Made by a program: the position numbers and the translations under genes. Under the pieces are notes generated by a model, which worked only from the letters and a program-made list of their open reading frames with translations, was not told where the DNA came from and did not search any database. From NCBI GenBank assembly GCA_003439945.1, contig QVRM01000335.1, positions 283,501 to 347,500 on the forward strand: 64,000 nt of DNA, given 5' to 3'. The stretch comes from Dermanyssus gallinae. Taxonomy: Eukaryota; Arthropoda; Arachnida; Mesostigmata; Dermanyssidae. Shown here piece by piece: positions 57,686 through 64,000 of this stretch (the first letter of the stretch is position 1; every line of letters starts with the position of its first letter).

Positions 57686-58488
57686 TTTGGACAACCAAGG
57701 CACCCCTATATCGATGTGGAGACGGCACGCGCAGTTCGCTTAACACTTAACGCACCGTTGCCTTTTGCCGAGGACGTCGAGGAATGCTTGGTGGCGACAA
57801 GGCTTGCAGCCGCCGCCGCCGTTGTCACGGCTGAGGCGTGCGACAGCGGTTGTTGTTGTTGTCCAGCCATAGCAACACTGCTGGCTCCGCCGATGGTTGC
57901 CGCCGGGTGATGGTGAGTGCTCGCGGCTACTACTGCTGCTGCTGCTGCTGAGCCCAACATGCAGGTATTCAGGGGCGGATCCTGCTGGACCTAGAATTGA
58001 AAACATTTTTTAAGGAGGTTGTTTTTAATTCTAGACTATCCTCCGTCCCCTACGGGCTTGGAACTTAACCTGAGGTATATCTTCAATGCACCGAGGGCCG
58101 GACATGTTAAGATATCTAGGGTTTCCCTAACAGTCCTTGTGGCAGCATGGCCGCTGACTCTCAGCGGTATGGTTTATCATCTATTCTCAATGAGCTGCGC
58201 TCAAAGAAAATTCGATCAACAACAGGGATCGAACCGGCGACACCCCGGTAGATGACAACCATGACTAGCGCACTAGTCCCCTAGACCACGCCGCCACTGC
58301 TGGACCTACAATCAAACAAACAAACAAACATATACCCAAGTGCCAACAACAACAACACTGAATATAACTACTGAAACGATCGACTGACCCATCACGTGGC
58401 ATAACACAAATATAATGTAGCCACAGCCTACCAGTGCTGTAAGTGCACTGTGCATTTCCTCGTTATGCTCGACAGTTCTTGCTGCCTG

Positions 58489-58528
<40 letters not shown>

Positions 58529-59451
58529 CGCGTAGAAAACAAATTTCTTAAATTGTAACTCTTTTCTCTCGTCGTACGAGGGTTAAATGTGCTTATACCA
58601 GATACACGACCGGGAAGAAAACTTGCAAGACGGTATGGTTGGTAGAAAATCCCTGTACAGAAACAATTAGAGCAGCGCCCGTAAAACAACTCGCTCCCGT
58701 TGGAAAGAGTCAAGAAAGACACACTTCCTTGGAAGAGTTGCTGATACGCGCGTTAGCGGCGTCTACAGGGTCTGCATCAGGCGGCCGCTGTGTTAACAAA
58801 GAACTCTATGGGAGTCCGACACCGTATATGTCGGGCGGTGGAAAACGGCGTATCGTAATCATATCAAAAATTGAACGACCACCGATATGGCATCGAAATG
58901 CTTTCTGTAAAATGTGCATGTTTATGATTGTTCCTAAGAATTCAAGTTAGTGGACGTAATGAAACAGAGGCATCCCAGAAACCTAATTTTTGCGGACTGT
59001 TCTTAATGTGACTATTTGCCTTCTTGTGGCCAGCATGTGTATCTTTCAGACTTGCTCAATGGCGCCTTTGGTGACGTGATGTCCGGCCATCCACTCATAG
59101 TAATTGCACTTTCACTCCTAAGCAAGACATTTCTGCCGCCCCCATTCCGTTGCAAAAAATTATTTCAAGCTCTACCACCCCTTAAAATTAGTGTACTTAC
59201 TTTTTACAACAGCCGTATACATGAGGGTGGATCAAACAGTTCTAATACATATTTATAAAAAAAAAGAATTGATTTAATATGCCAAAGTGTTTTTGTTTCC
59301 TTCAACCGCTGCAGTGCACTTGCGCCACCTTCTTTCCGTCCCCTAAAGTGTTTTTAAGCGCGTCTTTCGGAATCGAGTTGAGTTGCTTTGGCCGAAAGAA
59401 ACAGCACACGGGCATTTGCCTTGCGGAACAACTTTACAAAAAACAAAACAA

Positions 59452-59484
<33 letters not shown>

Positions 59485-60317
59485 TACCTCAACAAGAAGT
59501 TCAGTGCGCTGTTCGGCGGCCGCCAGTCTAGCGGAAGCGACACAACTGGCGAAGCCGTCTTCGCCGGCTGGCGGAAACGCGGCCTCCATTTCAGCCGCAG
59601 TTGTTGTTGTTGTTGTTGTTGCTGCTGCTGGCCCTGCGATTGTTGTCGTTGTTGCTGGCGCCATTGCTGACGCTACCGGTGTTGCTATAGTGCCCACCAC
59701 TGCACCACTATGGAGCGAGGTTGTGGAGGATGAGAGAAATGGATTACTGCTGACAGCTCGGCCGTCACCATTTGACGATCGGGCCATGCTGCTCTTTGGT
59801 TTACGGGTTAGTTTTGGGAACGGAGCCGCGGCAAACACGTCCTCTTCATCTCTTTTTCCCACTTGTTGTGGTTGTAGTTGTTGGTGTTGCTGCTGCTGCT
59901 GCTGCTCGTCGATCTCTTGTTGTGGTTTTTGTTGTTCTTCCTCTCCTGGTCTTTTTCCTCCCTCTTCGGTGTCATAATCCCCGCCACCGGCCACTAAGTG
60001 GCGACTGGCAACGTTCGCAGCGTGCAGCCGACTCGGCTGTTCGGCTGAATCTTGTTGCGCTTGTGGATGTAGTTGATGCGTGCCGTGCGTTTGACCATGA
60101 CGTTTGACGTGCTGCTGCTGCTGCTGCGTCTGATGCGGATGATGATGAAGATGACGATGGTGGTGGTGGGGGTCATCCCCTTGTTGTTGGTTAAGGTCTT
60201 CGTCGTCGTCAAGCAACGGAGTTCCTCCATCCGACTCGGATTGCCTGTCGGGGCTCTCATTGTCGTTACAGCCCCTCAACCGAAGCACGGCAGCAGCACC
60301 TTCTGGAAATAAATGAG

Positions 60318-60373
<56 letters not shown>

Positions 60374-63300
60374 CACCACTTGCAATCAGTATACACGCGC
60401 CGCAGAGCAAGGCACCGCCAGAACTTTCCTATCTATGGGACGAGCACAGAGAGGCGCAAAGAACCCTACATAAGACAATTAAGAGTAGTAAATCAGACCA
60501 CTGAAACTTGTGCTGTGAGGAAATCGAAGAAAACGCTTAGCACAGAGAGTACATAATCGTGCGTAACAACCTACGCCGCGCAAACACGCATCAATTAGTA
60601 GAAGTAGGCCGATAGACTATAACTGCGCTATTCCCACAAAGACTCCGGCCGCAGGTGGTGCTTTATGAGAAAACTTCAGACCTTAGTTCCAGTCAATCTC
60701 AATCTAAGAGATAAAAATCTTGATCGAGCGCATACGGGCAAGAAAAGTACCGTGTTTGACGTGGTCCCCTCGCAGGCAGTACACCTACCTCTTAAGAACC
60801 ACCCAAAGGTATTCTAACACATGATGAATAAAAGGCTCACCAGCGGAGACTAATCTGAGCTCTAAAAACGACACGTTTGACCCTTATAGAGAAAACCCTG
60901 TAAACCACAAGGAGACCGCTCGGCTTACCGCCCTATAAGCTCTTCTGTCTATCCAAATCAGTTACGCACGTTACCAACAAACGACTAGTAACAGAAAAAA
61001 AAAACAAGAAGGCTCTGTCGGAAAACCAGCAGAGGTAACCGAAAAACCGAGCCCGGTAGGCTATCAGCAAAGTACTGCACATGGCTGAAACACAAAGAAA
61101 TGCACCGAAAGCAAACTGATTGCATTGTTTGGCTATCCTCTTAGAAGTCAAAAACGGGTTTAATATACTTCAGCGGGACGCCATAAACAAAGCACTTGTA
61201 AACAAAGGCGTGTCCCCCTACTTACGACGCATCCTAGCATCATAACAAAAAGGCCAAGCATCTAGCTATGAAGGCGTGAACTATGCAGTCACAGCCGGGG
61301 TCCCCCCCAGGGGTTCAAACTAGGACCAACCCTATATATATATATAACCTACGATAGAGTACTTAACATCCCCGGGATTTTATTCGGTCACCTACGCAGA
61401 CGATTTGGCAAGATCTCCACACGCTAGGTCTCGAATTAGCTTTACAAAAATTGAAGCAATTCTCGTTAACGGCCTGAAGCGCCAACCACAGAATCAAACG
61501 TACGCCTGGATGGGTACCTTGTAACACCCACGCCCATGGTCAAGCACCTGGGCGTAATCCTAGACTTGGCTCTCACAGGAACATCTATTGTGCGCTATGC
61601 AGCCGAAATATTGTGCGCTACTCAGGCCGCCAGAGCCTCCGCAGAGTTGCAAAAAATCCTTCCACGGAGCAGAGAAGCAACTTACTCTTAGCATCAGTAA
61701 AATATATCATCATGCTATATGCCGCATACTTATGGGCGCGCACCACTTCCACAACTACTAAACACGCCGTTTCCTCAACAAGACCCAAAGACTTACTTAG
61801 GCGCTCAACATCGCACGGCTTCCACAGCAGCCATGCACGTGGTGGGATCCAGCAATGGAAAGCAATCCAGCTGGGCCGTCTCGGATAATGGACAAAATCA
61901 CTACTCCCTGATTTCAAAAATCGCTACAGCCTTAAGCATGGCTCGCTTGCCTACCCACGCCGCAAACAGCTTAAGGCCAACGGAAGACGAAAGTGCGAGC
62001 ACGTAGTTAAGAGAATTTCCCTTTGGCTCAGTGTCATTTCTTGAATGTTTAGGAACCTTAACAACATACACATATCAGTACAGCACAACCACAAAGAACT
62101 CACTTCGCCCTTTCCTATGTCGCTGAACATGGCGTTGGTGGTGTTGTTGTTGTTGGCGCTTTTGCTGCTGCTGTTGTTGTTGTTGTTGTTGTTGTTGTTG
62201 CGGTTGAAGCTGCTGCCGATGCTGTTGTGAGGGCAGCTGTGGATAACAGGATTGTGTGTGCTCAAATGCCGCGCCTATGGAATCCTCTTGTCCATCAGCA
62301 TCATCGTCGTCATCACCACCGTCATCGGCCGAGGTTCGATGATGATGATGGCGACGCCGCCCGCCTTCGCCTACTTTGCCGTCATAGTCGTAATCGTCGG
62401 AATCGTCCGAGAGGTCCGATTCGCTTCCTTCGAGGTCACTCGACTCCACCGCCGCCGCGGTTGTTGTTGTTGTTGTTAAATCACCCACGGTTACTGCTGG
62501 ATCAACGCGATGGCGGCGATGGCCGGTCGTGCCGCCGGCGTGGCAGCTTCGGCTGCCTTTACTCGTGAGGTATGAGGTTGAGTGTTGCGAGTCGGGGTCG
62601 TCTTGGTTGTGGCTCTGCGGTTGTATTGCGGCGTGACTGTGCGAACAGTCGTCGTCTTCATTAAGCCGGTCGTAGTTCGCGGGCCTATCTCTGCCACTGC
62701 CACCACCATCACCACCGCCGCCAGCGCCAATAGCCTGCTGTTCCTGTTGTTGTCGCTTCTTCACAGAGGCCACTGCACGATACGAAACAAGAGTTTATGA
62801 TTACTGTACTGTACATGAAGTAAACGTACGGTACAAAATAGCCTTTTTACCAGGGGGCGGGGAGGAAGAGGAAACAATGTATGTGTAAATGGAATTCGGA
62901 AGACAATCTTTAGCGAACAGAACCCAGGCTCAGTGAATAGTGCTCAAGTACTTCTGAGAAAAAAAAAACAATAGTAAGAAGATTAAATCAAAGCCCTATT
63001 TAAGAGAGTTATAATATAATACCTAGCCAGAACACCTAGCTTCACGGATGACCACAGGCACATTTTCCACGAAACAAAAGCTTTTTCAGATACGACAAAA
63101 CCCAAGCAATTCCAATTCATGCGTAACATGTCTGGCCAAGGAGTACTTGAAAGCAATACAACTCGTTAAAAATTAAACTAAAAGATGAACCTGTTCGTAA
63201 GGTAGCATTTCAAAATGAATACATTAAATTATATATTCCAATCTTGCATGAGATTTAATCTTACTATGGTACGATATTTAAAAAAGAAAGCGGGCAATGT

Positions 63301-63874
63301 GTTCCCTAAACACGTTTTACAAAAGCAAAAGCCGTTGAAGCAGCCTCTATTTAAATTTCCTTCAAAGACTCAACAAAAAAACTTCAGCGTTTTCGTACGG
63401 CGTCTCGACGAGGGCTTTTAAATGTCTGAAGTTAAGACAAGGCTGAGATACGCATTTAAGACCAACGAGTTTTCCATCTGTCAAAAGCAGTTGCAAGGTT
63501 CTCGAGGTTTAGTTGAAGTGCATAGTATTATCAGTCGTACCTTAACTATATAAAAAGTGCCGGCTCTTGGCGATGTTACTAAACGGATCCAGAAGGACCG
63601 CACCCTTACCAATAGCCTTGTTAAAGGGAGCAGCGCCAAACGGGTCAACGGCTTGATGTTGATTGTCATGTTCATCATCAACGTTGCCGCCCTCGTCGCA
63701 GATATCACCGGAAACAGTAAGTAAACTTCCACTTTCTGAACTTGGACCAAAGTTGACTACGAGCGAAGCACCTGATCCGCGTAGGGCGTCGAACGCCTGG
63801 CCAAAATCGTCAGAATCTTCAATGAAGTTGGCTGCCATTGGTGGCCCAGATACAGCGCACAGACCTATTGGACT
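54892..63874 (-). CDS. AAK1/BMP2K/Nak-like endocytic protein, C-terminal part (span of seven exons)
   Basis: Seven minus-strand exons with consistent phases: 63874-63547, 62772-62104, 60302-59488, 57990-57756, 56395-56181, 55583-55427, 55040-54892; 855 codons plus stop. The first exon starts at an acceptor, so the N-terminus lies outside the window. The protein is low-complexity (poly-Q, poly-T, poly-A, His and Asp runs) and carries VDPFGAAPFNK, LLDPFSN, DVFAAAPFPK and SSNPFL. D-x-F and DPF bind AP-2 appendages and clathrin adaptors; NPF binds EH domains. D-x-F-x-x-x-PF repeats plus an acidic SDGGTPLLDDDEDL-type stretch are typical of the tails of Numb-associated/AAK1/BMP2K kinases, which phosphorylate the AP-2 mu subunit. 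The kinase domain would be to the right. Another DPF-rich adaptor (stonin or epsin-like) cannot be excluded. Confidence 0.62.
55075..55310 (+). mobile_element. tRNA-derived SINE, family 2 (diverged copy)
   Basis: In the intron between the last two Nak/AAK1-like exons, antisense to the gene. It shares with the copy at 57994-58296 the blocks GGTTGTCATCTACCGG, GTGTC, GCCG-TTCGATC, GCTCATTGAGAA, GATGA-AAACCAT, ACCGCT-AGAGTCAG, CATGCTGCCACAA and GGGAAA-C-TAGATAT. Ends in an A-rich tail near 55320. The 5' 60 bases are weakly matched. Confidence 0.72.
55427..55583 (-). CDS. Nak/AAK1-like exon F
   Basis: Acceptor GATTTTCAG|TTC, donor CTTG|GTACGT (strong); phase 0 in, one base over out, as needed to join exons E and G. 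Encodes FAESPAVAVGVNADSFCGVS, GGKSGRKESRDHPSPENELL and VASLG. Identified from phase and splice sites rather than homology. Confidence 0.65.
56181..56395 (-). CDS. Nak/AAK1-like exon E
   Basis: Acceptor TATCTTACAG|TG, donor AAAAAG|GTTAGC; ends phase 0. Encodes GLFNDLVVYAGGGTVVISVG, AAGQKESSTGKETPKEIRKG, TTMVTL, an Asn/Ser run and SAASPKLSKK. No fold recognised. Confidence 0.72.
56985..57075 (+). repeat. Unknown dispersed repeat, copy a
   Basis: Matches 59102-59196 by eye: TCACTCCT-A-CAAGAC-TTTC-GCC-C, AAATTATTT, TCTACCA-CCTTAAAAT-AGT. About 70 percent identity. Both copies are intronic or flanking in the Nak/AAK1-like gene. No coding potential. Confidence 0.55.
57597..57686. repeat. (TTA)n microsatellite
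   Basis: A perfect ATT/TTA array of about 90 bp, 70 bases beyond the donor of exon D of the Nak/AAK1-like gene (downstream on the minus strand). Confidence 0.95.
57756..57990 (-). CDS. Nak/AAK1-like exon D: Ala/Ser/Thr-rich
   Basis: Acceptor CAATTCTAG|GTC, donor AACG|GTGCGT; phase 0 in, one base over out. Encodes VQQDPPLNTCMLGSAAAAAV and further Ala/Ser/Thr/Gln-rich sequence to AKGN. The acceptor lies inside the target-site duplication of the SINE just upstream (see findings). The frame without splicing stops at TAG shortly after, so a short isoform is conceivable. Confidence 0.75.
57994..58296 (-). mobile_element. tRNA-derived SINE, family 2, with 12-bp TSD
   Basis: 303 bp. The minus strand begins TGGCGGCGTGGTCTAGGGGA (A-box region) and has B box CGGTTCGATCCC, then CTCATTGAGAATAGATGATA, CCGCTGAGAGTCAGCGG and a pyrimidine/A-rich end. 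The 12-bp direct repeat CTGCTGGACCTA (57982-57993, 58297-58308) flanks it. The tail motif GAGAGTCAGC also occurs in family 1, so the two families may share a common tail segment. Confidence 0.85.
59102..59196 (+). repeat. Unknown dispersed repeat, copy b
   Basis: Second copy of the repeat at 56985-57075, same strand. Full length and ends are not determined. Confidence 0.55.
59455..59481. repeat. (TA)n directly after exon C donor
   Basis: About 13 TA units adjoining the donor GTATGA on the minus strand. Confidence 0.95.
59488..60302 (-). CDS. Nak/AAK1-like exon C: DVFAAAPF and NPF
   Basis: Acceptor TTTATTTCCAG|AA, donor GAG|GTATGA; 271 full codons after the split Lys. Encodes NDNESPDRQSESDGGTPLLD, DDEDLNQQQGDDPHHHHR, Gln/His-rich stretches, EEDVFAAAPFPKLTRKPK, RAVSSNPFLSSSTTSLHS, and Ala/Thr-rich sequence to ELLVE. 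DVFAAAPF is the clearest family signal. (TA)n arrays lie 18 bases before the acceptor and directly after the donor. Confidence 0.85.
60320..60371. repeat. (TA)n directly before exon C acceptor
   Basis: About 26 TA units; only 17 bases separate it from the exon C acceptor on the minus strand, so the branch point must lie within or beyond the array. Confidence 0.95.
61139..61990 (+). pseudogene. R1-like LINE reverse transcriptase relic (intron B-C)
   Basis: Antisense to the Nak/AAK1-like gene. In shifting frames the + strand reads LEVKNGFNILQRDAINKALV (motif A relic), PYLRRIL, NYAVTAGVPPRGS, FYSVTYADDLA (intact YADD at 61387-61410), MVKHLGVILDLAL and AARASAELQKILPRS. The order and the KHLGVILD then A-x-x-L-x-x-ILP pattern are typical of R1-clade enzymes. 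Stops and shifts throughout, so inactive. Upstream sequence from about 60720 may be more of it. Confidence 0.65.
62104..62772 (-). CDS. Nak/AAK1-like exon B: acidic, His- and Gln-rich
   Basis: Acceptor ATCGTGCAG|TG, donor CGAA|GTGAGT (consensus). Starts two bases into a codon, ends one base over (222 full codons). Encodes VKKRQQQEQQ, a Gly-rich stretch, YDRLNEDDDCSHSHAAIQ, SDLEGSESDLSDDSDDYDYD, an RRRHHHHR run, a DDGGDDDDDADG run, and a glutamine tract of 11 residues plus shorter ones. The tract is coded by CAA/CAG mixtures at about 62160-62215. Confidence 0.8.
63547..63874 (-). CDS. Nak/AAK1-like exon A: DPF motifs
   Basis: Acceptor TACATTTCAG|AGT, phase 0; 109 codons plus one base. Contains EDSDDFGQAFDALRG, AVDPFGAAPFNKA and LLDPFSNIAKSRHF. 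The donor is the weak A|GTTAAG at 63546. The stronger AAG|GTACGA four bases further would keep an in-frame TAA, whereas GTTAAG joins A to TG of exon B as ATG in frame. If the site is not used, the TAA would end a short isoform. Confidence 0.7.
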
Positions 63875-64000
63875 CTGAAATGTAGACGAAATGCATACTT
63901 GTATGTAGACACAAAAAAACCCACGCAACTATCTTGTTGGTCGCTCTTTCTGGATATGTATCGTAGGATCTACTCTCAAAACAAAGTGTCCACGATGGAG

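Noticed and set aside
58200..58296. Candidate tRNA gene (B box CGGTTCGATCCC)
   Set aside because: Acceptor ends do not pair, and the sequence is the head of a SINE bounded by a target-site duplication.

Overview
This is eukaryotic nuclear DNA, most likely from an arthropod. Genes are split by introns of about 0.4 to 2 kb with GT-AG junctions. The DNA between them is full of non-LTR retrotransposons, tRNA-derived SINEs, a mariner relic and very many microsatellites ((TA)n, (TAA)n, (GTT)n/(CAA)n, (GAC)n). A mite or tick is possible, but nothing here proves the taxon. No operons, CRISPR arrays or prokaryotic features are present. || Two host genes can be rebuilt exon by exon with every splice phase agreeing; they converge tail to tail across about 15 kb. 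On the + strand (30972-39956) lies a ZASP/ALP-Enigma-type PDZ gene: a PDZ domain split over the first exons, a Pro/Ser-rich linker, a ZM (ZASP-like) motif and a Pro-rich end, with no LIM domain in the window. Proteins of this family bind alpha-actinin and organise the muscle Z-disc and integrin adhesion sites. On the - strand (63874-54892) lie seven exons giving the 855-residue C-terminal part of a low-complexity endocytic protein with DPFGAAPF, DPF, DVFAAAPF and NPF motifs. The best match is the C-terminal region of an AAK1/BMP2K/Nak-type adaptin-associated kinase; its kinase domain would lie beyond the right edge. || Layout: 0.5-1.0 kb, decayed LINE (-). 2.97-7.44 kb, nearly complete APE-type LINE with ORF1 (one frameshift) and an intact 900+ residue ORF2 in the same frame, separated only by UGA. 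7.65-10.33 kb, decayed LINE (+) interrupted by a 5'-truncated RLE-type LINE (-). 10.5 kb, SINE. 12.3-13.4 kb, duplicated unknown repeat. 14.7-17.5 kb, GC-rich trinucleotide-repeat block. 18.2 kb SINE and 18.6-19.0 kb mariner relic. 21-24.7 kb, RLE-LINE scraps. 26.1 kb SINE. 26.5-29.9 kb, (GTT)n-rich DNA. 31-40 kb, ZASP-like gene with SINEs and a LINE tail in its introns. 41.7-42.4 kb, large inverted repeat. 43.2-46.5 kb, RLE-type LINE bounded by (TAA)n. 46.5-54.9 kb, intergenic. 54.9-63.9 kb, Nak/AAK1-like gene with an R1-like LINE and a second SINE family in its introns. || Most interesting points: a SINE whose 12-bp target-site duplication copies the 3' splice site of a coding exon; two tRNA-derived SINE families with clear target-site duplications; an RLE LINE embedded in (TAA)n arrays; a LINE whose ORF2 has no usable AUG and continues in frame from ORF1 across a single UGA; and a coding exon tightly framed by (TA)n arrays.
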